Assembly: GCF_003545695.1 (NCBI RefSeq)
Contig: NZ_QUZZ01000002.1
Location: forward strand, 534,731 to 598,730
Source of the DNA: Taibaiella helva
GTDB lineage: Bacteria > Bacteroidota > Bacteroidia > Chitinophagales > Chitinophagaceae
DNA: 64,000 nt
Reading direction: 5' to 3'
Each line of letters opens with the position of its first letter. Position 1 is the first letter of the stretch. Made by a program: the position numbers and the translations under genes. Positions 16,742 to 25,930 of the stretch are shown piece by piece. A model generated the notes under the pieces. The model was given only the letters and a program-made list of their open reading frames with translations. It made no database searches and was not told where the DNA came from.

Positions 16742-16877
16742 TGTGCGATTTTCCGGAAGTCATCAGCAGCAAAGTGAAGATGCTTAATGGCAGATTGATA
16801 TCGTCTCGGATACCGGGGGCACCGGGGTCTTTATGATGATTCCCAATAAGATCGGATTGAAACAGGGACTATGCTAA
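16742..16877 (+). pseudogene. 3' remnant of a histidine kinase gene
   Basis: On the plus strand one frame reads FPEVISSKVKMLNGRL and, after a frame change near 16797, another reads DIVSDTGGTGVFMMIPNKIG, then LKQG and a stop at 16877. Together they resemble the last segment of Bacteroidota GHKL histidine kinases (SRVxMLNGxLDIxSDTGGTGVFMxIPNK). No upstream kinase domain is present, so this is a decayed fragment, left perhaps by deletion. Confidence 0.45.
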
Positions 16878-16992
16878 CTGTTGCTGTTCTTGCACTTATT
16901 CGGCAATACGGTTCCCGTATCAGCATTTCCTTTTATCCACCTTTTCTCACAAGACCGTTGAAGGCTATGCCCTTAGGTGCGCGCACCAGCTG

Positions 16993-17008
16993 TGGCATTG
17001 CTTTTGCG
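16993..17008 (+). promoter_or_regulatory. Sigma-54-type promoter candidate for dodecin gene
   Basis: TGGCATTGCTTTTGCG: a full TGGCA -24 element and TTTGC -12 with exact GG-N10-GC spacing, 42 bp before the dodecin start. Confidence 0.65.
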
Positions 17009-17050
17009 CTGTTACAGCAGAATATTTTTTAACCGCTAAACACAAAAGCT

Positions 17051-17302
17051 ATGCCTATAGTAAAAGTAATTGAAGTCATTGCGGCTTCGGAAGCCAGTTT
17101 CGATGATGCCATCCGGAATGCGGTGCGGGAGGTGGCCGATACCGTCGACAATATCGATTCCGTTTATGTAAAAGATTTTAAGGTACATGTAGAAGGTGGT
17201 CAGATCAAATCCTATGGCGCTATATGTAAAGTCGCTTTCCGTGTCAATAAGAACGGTGCGAAGGGGGCCGGGACCGCATCCGGTCCGTCCGGTAAGAAAT
17301 GA
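17051..17302 (+). CDS. Dodecin family flavin-binding protein
   Basis: An 83-residue protein with the dodecin pattern: KVIEVIAASEASFDDAIRNAVREVADTVDNIDSVYVKDFKVHV and EGGQIKSYGAICKVAF. Dodecins form hollow 12-subunit shells that store flavins and quench their photochemistry. The C-terminal 15 residues (Gly/Lys/Ser-rich) are an extension beyond the usual ~68. The stop overlaps the next start by 4 bp (ATGA). Confidence 0.88.
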   Translation: MPIVKVIEVIAASEASFDDAIRNAVREVADTVDNIDSVYVKDFKVHVEGGQIKSYGAICKVAFRVNKNGAKGAGTASGPSGKK

Positions 17303-17577
17303 GCAGGCTGGCCGGCGCACGTGGCAGAAGAGATCTCCGGTTGAATGTACGGCCACTGGAAATGATCTTGCGGCTCAGCCTGGGGCTGGCCCTGCCTTTT
17401 ATGCTGGTGTGGGTACATCCGCTTTGGCTTATTATTGTCAATACTGTGGTCGCTACCTATCTGCTGGTCACTGCTGCGCTCTTTTTCTGTCCGCTTAAAT
17501 TCTTTTTTCAGCATGTGCTGGCGGGCAATAAAGGGGCCACTAAAGATGAACGGAAAATGCCTTTCAAAGATCTTTAG
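17299..17577 (+). CDS. Small membrane protein, DUF2892-like
   Basis: A 92-residue protein: a basic N-terminus, then RPLEMILRLSLGLALPFML and a second helix VNTVVATYLLVTAALFFCPLKFFF. The spacing of two short helices after a basic start resembles DUF2892 (YgaP-type) inner-membrane proteins, but the match is loose. It is translationally coupled to dodecin through a 4-bp overlap, so the two probably share a promoter. Confidence 0.6.
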   Translation: MSRLAGARGRRDLRLNVRPLEMILRLSLGLALPFMLVWVHPLWLIIVNTVVATYLLVTAALFFCPLKFFFQHVLAGNKGATKDERKMPFKDL

Positions 17578-17831
17578 GAAGAATGCTGCTGAATCATTTT
17601 TTATGAACGCCATAGCGGGTGGCGCCATTTTTTTCCTGCTCGGCCGTAGCCGGAGTACAACAAAAATTACGATTCAAGCCCGTTTACATTTCGAATCGCT
17701 CAATGTGACGCGCCTGAAGTATCTTAAGACAGCCTTGCGTTGTTCTGCTGGTTTGATAAGAAATCGTTATACCCCGGAAAGCCTGATGGATCAGGGTCAA
17801 CAATACTGTTTCTGTGTTGTTGATCTTCGCT

Positions 17832-19955
17832 ATGGAGCTGAAAACGTACATTGGTTTCCCCTTTCCTTTAGGAGCAACCTGGGATGGCAAAGGAGTTAAT
17901 TTCTCATTGTTTTCTGATAACGCGACGGCTGTGGAGGTCTGCCTCTTTGATCATAAGGAAGATGCGACACCATCGGCTTGTGTCCGGATCACAGATCGAA
18001 CCTACAGTGTGTGGCATGTCTATATTCCGGGACTGAAGCCGGGCCAGCTGTATGGCTTCAGGGTACATGGTCCTTACCGCCCTGAAGAAGGGTTGCGCTT
18101 TAATCCGCACAAGTTGCTGATCGATCCCAACGGTAAGGCGATATCCGGTGTGCTGAACTGGCACGATGCTTTATTCGGCTATGAGATCGGCAGTCCTGAC
18201 GGCGACCTGAAGATGAGCAAAACCGATAGCGCGCCTTATCTGCCGAAAGCGATCGTTGTGACGAATGACTTCGATTGGGAGGATGACAGGCCATTGAAGA
18301 TACCTTACCAGAACACCATTATCTACGAAGCCCATGTAAAGGGTTATACCTGGCTTAATCCCGATATACCGGAGGAGATCAGAGGAACCTATGCTGCTAT
18401 CGCTCATCCTGCTTCTGTCCGGTACCTTAAGGCGCTCGGCATTACAGCGATCGAGCTGATGCCCGTTCATCATTTCGTTACCGACCGCTACCTCAACGAT
18501 AAAGGCCTTACCAATTACTGGGGTTACAATACCATTAATTATTATGCGCCCGATATCCGCTATTCGGCCTCCTCGGAATGTGGCGGGCAGATCAATGAAT
18601 TCAAGCAAATGGTGAAAGACCTGCACAAAGCGGGTATCGAAGTAATCCTCGATGTAGTGTACAACCATACCGGCGAAGGGAGCGAGCTGGGACCTACCTT
18701 GTCGTTCAGGGGAATCGATAATGCGTCTTATTACCGGTTGCAGGATGAGAAGCGTTATTATATGGATTATACCGGCACGGGAAACACTCTCAATACAGTA
18801 CAGCCCAATGTGCTGCGTATGATCATGGATAGCCTGCGCTACTGGATACTGGACATGCATGTAGACGGTTTCCGTTTCGACCTGGCCTCGACCCTGGCCC
18901 GGGAGCTGCATGAGGTGGACCGTCTGGGCTCCTTTTTTGATATCATCCACCAGGACCCTGTGATCTCCCAGGTGAAGCTGATCGCCGAACCCTGGGATGT
19001 GGGCGAAGGGGGGTACCAGGTGGGTAAGTTTCCTCCGGGCTGGGCCGAATGGAATGGTATGTTCCGCGATTGTATCCGGGATTATTGGCGGGGAGCAGAT
19101 AGTATGCTGGCCGAATTTGCCGGCCGCTTCACCGGCTCGGCTGATTTGTATAAAGATGACCGCTATCCGACAGCCAGCATCAATTTCGTTACAGCGCATG
19201 ACGGCTTTACCATGCGCGACCTCGTCTCCTATAATGAAAAGCATAACGAAGCGAATGGTGAAGACAACCAGGATGGCGAAAACCATAACCGGAGCTGGAA
19301 CTGCGGAGCAGAAGGGGATACTGACGATAAATCCATATTGAAGCTGAGGCGGCAGCAGGTCCGCAACCTGATGACCACGCTTTTTTTGTCCCAGGGAGTA
19401 CCCATGCTGCTGGCAGGTGATGAGATCGGCCGCACGCAGAAAGGCAATAACAATGCCTACTGCCAGGACAATGAGATCTCCTGGATCGACTGGGAAAATA
19501 AGGACGAAGTGCTGCTTGCCTTTACGCAAAAGCTGATCCGGATCAGGAAAGAGCATCCTATCTTTTGCCGCACCCGCTGGTTCAAAGGAGCCAAGCTAAA
19601 AGAAGGATCGGTTGCCGATATCGCCTGGTTCCTGCCCGAAGGAACAGAGATGACAGACGAGAACTGGAATCATGACTATGCCAAGTCGCTGGCGGTTTTC
19701 CTGAACGGGCAGGGGATCAATGCACACACTTATGAGAACGAGCCGATCACAGACGATCATTTTTATATCCTGTTCAACGCCCATTACGAGGCTTTAGCCT
19801 TCAGGCTGCCGGACGCAGCCTATGGCGAACAGTGGATAAAGATCATAGACACGGCGCAGGAGGAAGAAAATGAGGCGCAGGCGCTTTACCGCTGTGGCGA
19901 AAAGCTGACGGCGGCAGGGCGTTCTGTAGTCGTATTGCAGCAAAAGAAAAAATAG
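17832..19955 (+). CDS. glgX: Glycogen debranching enzyme GlgX (GH13)
   Basis: A 707-residue isoamylase/GlgX-type enzyme: N-terminal CBM48-like domain (ELKTYIGFPFPLGATWDGKGVNFS), then a GH13 barrel with DVVYNHTGEG, nucleophile Asp350 in DGFRFDLAS, acid Glu386 in AEPWDVG and Asp457 in TAHDGF. It hydrolyses alpha-1,6 branches, giving linear maltodextrins. ATG 17832 (MELKTY) is the family start; an in-frame upstream start at 17814 adds only six residues. First of three rightward genes: treZ follows after 6 bp. Linear chains from GlgX are the substrate for TreY/TreZ. Confidence 0.93.
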   Translation: MELKTYIGFPFPLGATWDGKGVNFSLFSDNATAVEVCLFDHKEDATPSACVRITDRTYSVWHVYIPGLKPGQLYGFRVHGPYRPEEGLRFNPHKLLIDPNGKAISGVLNWHDALFGYEIGSPDGDLKMSKTDSAPYLPKAIVVTNDFDWEDDRPLKIPYQNTIIYEAHVKGYTWLNPDIPEEIRGTYAAIAHPASVRYLKALGITAIELMPVHHFVTDRYLNDKGLTNYWGYNTINYYAPDIRYSASSECGGQINEFKQMVKDLHKAGIEVILDVVYNHTGEGSELGPTLSFRGIDNASYYRLQDEKRYYMDYTGTGNTLNTVQPNVLRMIMDSLRYWILDMHVDGFRFDLASTLARELHEVDRLGSFFDIIHQDPVISQVKLIAEPWDVGEGGYQVGKFPPGWAEWNGMFRDCIRDYWRGADSMLAEFAGRFTGSADLYKDDRYPTASINFVTAHDGFTMRDLVSYNEKHNEANGEDNQDGENHNRSWNCGAEGDTDDKSILKLRRQQVRNLMTTLFLSQGVPMLLAGDEIGRTQKGNNNAYCQDNEISWIDWENKDEVLLAFTQKLIRIRKEHPIFCRTRWFKGAKLKEGSVADIAWFLPEGTEMTDENWNHDYAKSLAVFLNGQGINAHTYENEPITDDHFYILFNAHYEALAFRLPDAAYGEQWIKIIDTAQEEENEAQALYRCGEKLTAAGRSVVVLQQKKK

Positions 19956-19961
19956 ACCAGA

Positions 19962-21815
19962 ATGAACCAACCCGATATCCGGAGAAAACAGTTAGGGATC
20001 AGCTTCCATGAAGGGCGGGCCGAAGTGTTGCTGTGGGCGCCAAAGGCCAGGGAACAGGTAGTGCTGCACGACGAGACTACAGGCGAACATTTGCCGCTGG
20101 AGCGAGGAGCATTCGGCTATTGGACCTTACAGACCGATCGTATAGCGGACGATGACTTGTACTGTTTTTCTATTGATGGAGGCAAACCTTTGCCCGATCC
20201 GGCATCGCTATCGCAACCGGACGGCGTGCATGGCCCCTCTCAGGCATTGGATCTGCAGCATTTCCCCTGGACCGATCAGCAATGGCACAACCCCGATTTT
20301 GGCGATTACATTATTTACGAGCTGCATACCGGTACCTTCAGCGAAGAAGGTAATTTCAACGGGATTATGGCTAAGCTCGGTTATTTGAGGAGCCTGGGTG
20401 TGAACGCAATCGAGCTGATGCCGGTGGCGCAATTCCCGGGGCGCCACAACTGGGGCTACGATGGTGTGTTTCCCTTTGCCGTTCAGCAGAGCTATGGCGG
20501 CGCCAGGGCTTTGCAGGAGCTGGTAGACCGCTGTCATAGCGAAGGCATCGCCGTAATCCTGGATGTGGTCTACAACCATCTGGGACCAGAAGGCAATTAT
20601 CTCAAGGCTTACGGTCCTTACTTTACCGGCAAATACAAAACGCCCTGGGGCGAAGCGATCAATTTCGATGATGCCTGCTGCGACCCGGTACGGCGCTTTT
20701 TTATCGAGAATGCTTTGATGTGGTTACGTGACTTCCATATCGACGCTCTCAGGCTGGATGCCGTGCATGCGATCAGGGACTTTAGTCCGCAGCATATTAC
20801 CAAAGCCCTGAATGATGCCGTGACTTTATATGCCGACACTGTAAGTAAACGAAAGTACCTGATCGCGGAGACCGACCTTAACGACAGCCGTTATATCCGC
20901 CCCGTGGCCGATTGTGGCTATGGCTTAAGGGCGCAGTGGAGCGACGAGTTCCATCATGCGCTGCGGGTGGCTGTGGGACAGAACCGTGAAGGCTATTATG
21001 CCGATTTCAATGGCCTGGAAGACCTGGCTGTCGCGATGAAGAATGCTTATGTTTTTACCGGGCAATACTCGGAACACAGGCAACGCAATTTCGGCACACC
21101 GACCTGGGGGATCAGCGGCGATCATTTTGTCGTCTTCGCACAGAACCATGACCAGGTAGGTAATAGAATGCTGGGAGAGCGACTGTCTCAGCTGACGGAT
21201 CAGGAAACGGCAAAGCTGCTGGCAGCAGTAGTGCTCACGGCGCCTTTCGTTCCCTTGCTATTCATGGGGGAAGAGTGGGGGGCTTCTTCGCCCTTCCTGT
21301 ATTTCACCGACCATAGTGACAAGCAGCTGATACAGGCCGTGGAAGCCGGGCGGAAAGCCGAGTTCGCTGCCTTTCAGCGGGAGGGCGAGCCTTTCCCGGC
21401 CAATGCCGAAGCAACCTGGCTCCGTTCCCGGCTCGACTGGACAGAGCGGAGCGGTGACCGGCACGAAACGATGTTCCGCTTTTACAGGCATCTTATACAG
21501 CTAAGGAAGACGCATGCCGCTTTAAAGAATTATGACCGCGCTGCCGTAGAAGTGTCCTGCGATTCGTCTAAAGAAGTGTTGATCCTGGAGCGCACCTATG
21601 AGGAGCAGCACTTGTACTGCCTGTTCAACTTTTCCCTTCAGCCGCATGAGGTCCGGCTGCGGGAAGATGCCTTTCCTCTGCGGCTATTGCTTTGCTCGTC
21701 GGATCAATGCTGGATGGGCCCCGGCGATAGCGCATCACGTTATGATCGGGATACAGTATTGACCTTAACGCCCCGTTCCGCTCTTATCCTGTCCAACGAT
21801 CATGTATCTTCCTGA
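19962..21815 (+). CDS. treZ: Malto-oligosyltrehalose trehalohydrolase TreZ
   Basis: A 617-residue GH13 enzyme with the TreZ start (LGISFHEGRAEVLLWAPKA), a CBM48-like domain, then DVVYNHLGPEG, nucleophile Asp266 in DALRLDAVHAI, Glu303 in AETDLND and Asp397 in QNHDQVGNR. It splits trehalose from maltooligosyl-trehalose made by TreY. It starts 6 bp after glgX and overlaps treY by 14 bp, so the three are one operon. Confidence 0.93.
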   Translation: MNQPDIRRKQLGISFHEGRAEVLLWAPKAREQVVLHDETTGEHLPLERGAFGYWTLQTDRIADDDLYCFSIDGGKPLPDPASLSQPDGVHGPSQALDLQHFPWTDQQWHNPDFGDYIIYELHTGTFSEEGNFNGIMAKLGYLRSLGVNAIELMPVAQFPGRHNWGYDGVFPFAVQQSYGGARALQELVDRCHSEGIAVILDVVYNHLGPEGNYLKAYGPYFTGKYKTPWGEAINFDDACCDPVRRFFIENALMWLRDFHIDALRLDAVHAIRDFSPQHITKALNDAVTLYADTVSKRKYLIAETDLNDSRYIRPVADCGYGLRAQWSDEFHHALRVAVGQNREGYYADFNGLEDLAVAMKNAYVFTGQYSEHRQRNFGTPTWGISGDHFVVFAQNHDQVGNRMLGERLSQLTDQETAKLLAAVVLTAPFVPLLFMGEEWGASSPFLYFTDHSDKQLIQAVEAGRKAEFAAFQREGEPFPANAEATWLRSRLDWTERSGDRHETMFRFYRHLIQLRKTHAALKNYDRAAVEVSCDSSKEVLILERTYEEQHLYCLFNFSLQPHEVRLREDAFPLRLLLCSSDQCWMGPGDSASRYDRDTVLTLTPRSALILSNDHVSS

Positions 21816-24800
21816 AGCCACATACCGCGTCCAGCTCAATAAGGAGTTCACCTTCGCCCATCTGAGGGCGATTATTCCTTACCTGCACCAGCTGGGAATC
21901 AGCACCATCTATGCGTCGCCCATCTTTGCAGCCGTTCCGGGCTCAAGGCATGGCTATGATGGTATCGATCCCAATGCGATCAATCCGGAGATCGGGACGT
22001 TGGGCGAGTTCAGGGAGATGGCTGCCGAGCTGAAGCAGCGTGGCATGGGCTGGCTCCAGGACTTTGTGCCCAATCACATGGCATATACGCCGCTTAATCC
22101 CTGGATATGCGATTTTCTTGAAAAAGGAAAGATGTCCTTTTACGATCATTATTTCGACAAGAACCCCGATGAGCCGCTGATGGCGCCCTTCCTGGGACAA
22201 CCATTTCCCGATGTGCTGGCGGCAGGCGAGCTGAAGATCGTTTATGAAAAAGGCCGGTTATACCTTCGTTACTTCGAAGCCTGCTACCCGCTGAACTATA
22301 CAGCTTATGGCGATATCCTGTACCACGAGTTGTTCGACGACTTTCCCTTCCTCCCCGTGCGCAGGCAATTGGATATCCTATCGCAGGTTACGGACAGCGA
22401 AGGTTTCCAGGATGCCTGGGAGCTCCTGCTGAACCACCTGGAATGGTCTTTGGCCGATACTGCCGTTGCTGCACGTTTTGCCGCGGGGCTTGAGGTCCTC
22501 AGCGAGAATAAAGATTTGCTTCAGCGCCTTTGCGAGCAGCAGTTTTATCGCCTGTGCCATTGGAAGGAGACTGATACGCGGATCAATTACCGGCGGTTCT
22601 TTACGATCAATAGCCTTATCGGGATCAATATACAGCACGCAGAGGTCTTCCGGCACTATCACCGGCTGCTGTTCCAGCTGATAGAAGAAGGCCTGGTACA
22701 GGGCATACGTATCGACCATATAGACGGCCTGTATGATCCGGGGGCTTACCTGGAGCAGCTGCGGGAACATACCGGTGACGACGTTTATATCGTAGTGGAA
22801 AAGATATTGGAAACAGAAGAAAGCCTTCCGGCACTATGGCCGGTGCAAGGTACTACCGGCTATGATTTCCTGGCCACCGTCAACCAGGTGCTGACCGACA
22901 GTGCAGCAGAGGCTGCATTTACGGCTGCTTATGCAACCTGGGCGCCGGGCGAAGGCAGCGTACAGGAACAAATGTATGCTTACAAGCGAAGAATGCTGGA
23001 GGAGCATATGCAGGGAGAGCTGGAAAATTTGCTGCGGCTGTGGAAAGCGATCCCCGGCATGCAGCAGCCTGCCTCCGTATCCGATCATGACCTGAAAGCA
23101 TTGCTAACAGCTTTGCTGGCTTGCTGCCCGGTATATCGCTTTTACCCGCAGGGGCTGCCTTTCGTCAGGGAAGAGCAGGAAGATTTTGATAAGCTCTTGT
23201 CTTTGGCCGGCCAAACGGGTACCGTCAGTAGTCATGCTTTAACCTTTTTTGAGCATTGCTTTTCGGCCGGGGCCCTTTCCGGTCTGTCTTACCGTGAACG
23301 CCTGCTGCGCTTCTGGCGCCGGTTTATGCAGCTCAGCGGTCCGCTGATGGCGAAAGGAGTGGAGGATACGCTGATGTATAACTACATGCGGTTCCCGGCG
23401 CACAACGAAGTGGGAGATACGCCTGCTGCATTTGGCATGCCTGTCTCCGCCTTTCATGAGCGAATGGAAAAAAGGCAGGCTACAACGCCCTTCGCGCTCA
23501 ATGCCACAGCTACACATGATACCAAAAGAGGGGAAGAAGCACGGGCAAGGTTGCGCCGGACCAGCTATGATGTAGCTGGCTGGCAGGCGGCTATAAGCGA
23601 ATGGATGGATATGGCGAAAAGCAATGCAGCCAACCTGAGCCCTAAAGACCAGTATACCGTGCTGCTGGCGGTGTACGGGAGTCTGAGCCCCGAAGGTAGT
23701 GAAGCAGATTTTGCAGAACGCTTATCTGCTTATCTGCGCAAGGCAGCCAGGGAGGCCAAGCATCATTCTTCCTGGGATAAGCCAGATGAGGCTTACGAGC
23801 ATGCGCTGATCCGCTATGGACTTGCCGTCGCCGATCAACGCAGCGGCACCGGTATGGCAATGCGACGCTATCTCCGACGGCAGCAGGCGGGCATAGAACG
23901 GCAATCTTTGTCACAGCTGGTCCTTAAATGCACCTGTCCCGGGATACCCGATATTTACCAGGGCGCTGAATACCCTGATCTCAGCTTTGTCGATCCGGAT
24001 AACCGGCGTCCCGTGAATTATACGGACCGGGCGGTATTGCTGCAACGGGTAGCGCAGAAGGACTTCAGCCTGGCACAGCTATCCATGGAAAATCCTGCAG
24101 CCATAAAGCTCTTCTGTATGCATCGCCTGCTGCAATGGCGCAGGTCATGTCCGGAGCTCTTTCACCTGGGCACCTACGAGCCGCTGCCGATTGATGGTCC
24201 CTATCTTTCTTTCCTGCGCCGCTACGGGCGGCAATGGCTTTGGGTAATGATTCCGCTTGATGATCCGGTTACGGCTACTGTCCGCCTTCCGGGGCTGCCT
24301 CCCGGAGCACCGCGGCAATGGACCTCGCTGTTCACGGGAAAGACAATGGCAAGCGATGAACCGGATATAGCTGCTCAGCTGGCGGCTTTTCCTGTAGCTG
24401 TTTTTACAGCGGATGTTCCTGATCCGGGCCGCAACGCCGGTATATTGCTGCCGCTGTTTGCGCTGCCTTCTGCCCGTGGGATCGGTACACTGGGGCGGGA
24501 AGCATTTGACTGGATACGGTTCCTGGCGGGCTCTGGACAGCGCTTGTGGCAGCTGCTGCCGCTCAACCCCATATCCCATGAAAGCGCTTATTCTCCTTAT
24601 GCTGCTGTTTCGGCCTTCGCCGGAGAGCCGCTTTATCTCGACCTGGAGCAGCTGGCAGACGAAGGACTATTGCCCCGGCAGGCGATAAGAGAAGTACGCT
24701 GGCCGACGGGGGATAGGGTAGACTACAAAGTGCTGATCGCACAGCAACGCCGGCTGCTGCGACAGGCCTGGCAAGTTTTCGGCAGCGGTAATATTGCCGT

Positions 24801-25917
24801 GCTGCGCCGGGATTTTGCACAGTTCTGCTGGAAACAGACTTTCTGGCTGGAAGATTATGCTTTGTATGTTGTGCTGAAGCGGAAGCAGGAGAATCAAGCC
24901 TGGTACGAATGGCCGGAACCTTTACGGGACCGGCATTACGACGTGCTGGAAGCAGTAAAGAAGGAAGAAAGCGAAGCGATCGCTTTCGAGCAGTGGCTCC
25001 AGTTTCTCTTCTTCAGGCAATGGGCGCGGCTGAAGCGCTTTGCGGCACAATATGGTGTGGCGCTTATGGGCGATCTGCCTTTTTATATGGACCACGATTC
25101 GGCTGATGTATGGGTGCACCGGCAGTGTTTTATGGTGGACGAAGAAGGCCGTAAAACAGCACAGGCTGGTGTGCCGCCCGATTACTTCAGCGAGACGGGA
25201 CAACTATGGGGCATGCCTACGTATAACTGGGAAGCCTTGCGGGAAGCCGGCTTCGGGTGGTGGCTGCAAAGACTGGCTGCCAACACAGAACGTTATGACC
25301 TGGTGCGTCTGGATCATTTCAGGGCTTTCTACGATTACTGGGAGCTGCCCGGAGATGCGCTTACTGCTACCGACGGAGCATGGCTGCCCGGTCCGCAGGC
25401 GCTGTTCTTCGACCTTTTGCAGCAGCATTTTCCCCATATGCCTTTTATTGCCGAGGACCTTGGTGAGATCCACCAGGGCGTGTTCGCATTCAAAGATCAT
25501 TATCGCCTGCCGGGTATGCGCGTGCTGCAGTTTGCTTTTAATCCCTATCTCCCGGGCTCCCGCGACCTGCCGCACAATTTCGATCGCCCGTCCATCGCCT
25601 ATACGGGTACGCACGACAACGATACCACCCTGGGCTGGTATGAGCAGCTGGGTGCGCAGAGCAGGAAGGACCTGTCTGCCTATGCGGGCTTCGCCATAAC
25701 AAAAGATAATGTTGCGGAAGCCTTATGCCGCATGGCCTATGCATCGGTTGCCTGTGCTGTGGTGCTGCCTGCGCAGGATCTGCTTGGGCTTGGTGTCGGC
25801 GCCCGTATCAACACCCCTTCCACTACCGATGGTAATTGGGTATGGCGCTTAAAGCAGCTGCCCGCTGAAGCGGTGATGCAGCGTTTACGGGAGTGGACGC
25901 AGCGTTATAACCGCTGA
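21802..25917 (+). CDS. treY: Fused malto-oligosyltrehalose synthase (TreY) and 4-alpha-glucanotransferase (MalQ)
   Basis: A 1371-residue bifunctional protein. Residues 1-~850 are TreY: YRVQLNKEFTFAHLRAIIPYL, DFVPNHMAY, Asp305 in RIDHIDGL, Glu333 in VVEKILETEE, and Asp573 in ATHDTKRGE. From residue ~875 a GH77 4-alpha-glucanotransferase begins (GILLPLFALPSARGIGTLG) with Asp1171 in RLDHFRAF, Glu1218 in IAEDLG and Asp1272 in GTHDNDTTLGW. Both active sites look complete. TreY turns the reducing end of maltodextrin into a trehalose unit; MalQ would re-lengthen short leftover dextrins. Normal stand-alone lengths are ~720-950 and ~500. Confidence 0.92.
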   Translation: MYLPEATYRVQLNKEFTFAHLRAIIPYLHQLGISTIYASPIFAAVPGSRHGYDGIDPNAINPEIGTLGEFREMAAELKQRGMGWLQDFVPNHMAYTPLNPWICDFLEKGKMSFYDHYFDKNPDEPLMAPFLGQPFPDVLAAGELKIVYEKGRLYLRYFEACYPLNYTAYGDILYHELFDDFPFLPVRRQLDILSQVTDSEGFQDAWELLLNHLEWSLADTAVAARFAAGLEVLSENKDLLQRLCEQQFYRLCHWKETDTRINYRRFFTINSLIGINIQHAEVFRHYHRLLFQLIEEGLVQGIRIDHIDGLYDPGAYLEQLREHTGDDVYIVVEKILETEESLPALWPVQGTTGYDFLATVNQVLTDSAAEAAFTAAYATWAPGEGSVQEQMYAYKRRMLEEHMQGELENLLRLWKAIPGMQQPASVSDHDLKALLTALLACCPVYRFYPQGLPFVREEQEDFDKLLSLAGQTGTVSSHALTFFEHCFSAGALSGLSYRERLLRFWRRFMQLSGPLMAKGVEDTLMYNYMRFPAHNEVGDTPAAFGMPVSAFHERMEKRQATTPFALNATATHDTKRGEEARARLRRTSYDVAGWQAAISEWMDMAKSNAANLSPKDQYTVLLAVYGSLSPEGSEADFAERLSAYLRKAAREAKHHSSWDKPDEAYEHALIRYGLAVADQRSGTGMAMRRYLRRQQAGIERQSLSQLVLKCTCPGIPDIYQGAEYPDLSFVDPDNRRPVNYTDRAVLLQRVAQKDFSLAQLSMENPAAIKLFCMHRLLQWRRSCPELFHLGTYEPLPIDGPYLSFLRRYGRQWLWVMIPLDDPVTATVRLPGLPPGAPRQWTSLFTGKTMASDEPDIAAQLAAFPVAVFTADVPDPGRNAGILLPLFALPSARGIGTLGREAFDWIRFLAGSGQRLWQLLPLNPISHESAYSPYAAVSAFAGEPLYLDLEQLADEGLLPRQAIREVRWPTGDRVDYKVLIAQQRRLLRQAWQVFGSGNIAVLRRDFAQFCWKQTFWLEDYALYVVLKRKQENQAWYEWPEPLRDRHYDVLEAVKKEESEAIAFEQWLQFLFFRQWARLKRFAAQYGVALMGDLPFYMDHDSADVWVHRQCFMVDEEGRKTAQAGVPPDYFSETGQLWGMPTYNWEALREAGFGWWLQRLAANTERYDLVRLDHFRAFYDYWELPGDALTATDGAWLPGPQALFFDLLQQHFPHMPFIAEDLGEIHQGVFAFKDHYRLPGMRVLQFAFNPYLPGSRDLPHNFDRPSIAYTGTHDNDTTLGWYEQLGAQSRKDLSAYAGFAITKDNVAEALCRMAYASVACAVVLPAQDLLGLGVGARINTPSTTDGNWVWRLKQLPAEAVMQRLREWTQRYNR

Positions 25918-25930
25918 TGGAAGCCTCCTC

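Noticed and set aside
18171..19556. A 461-codon open frame opposite glgX
   Set aside because: Shadow of glgX with no protein pattern; glgX has all GH13 catalytic motifs.
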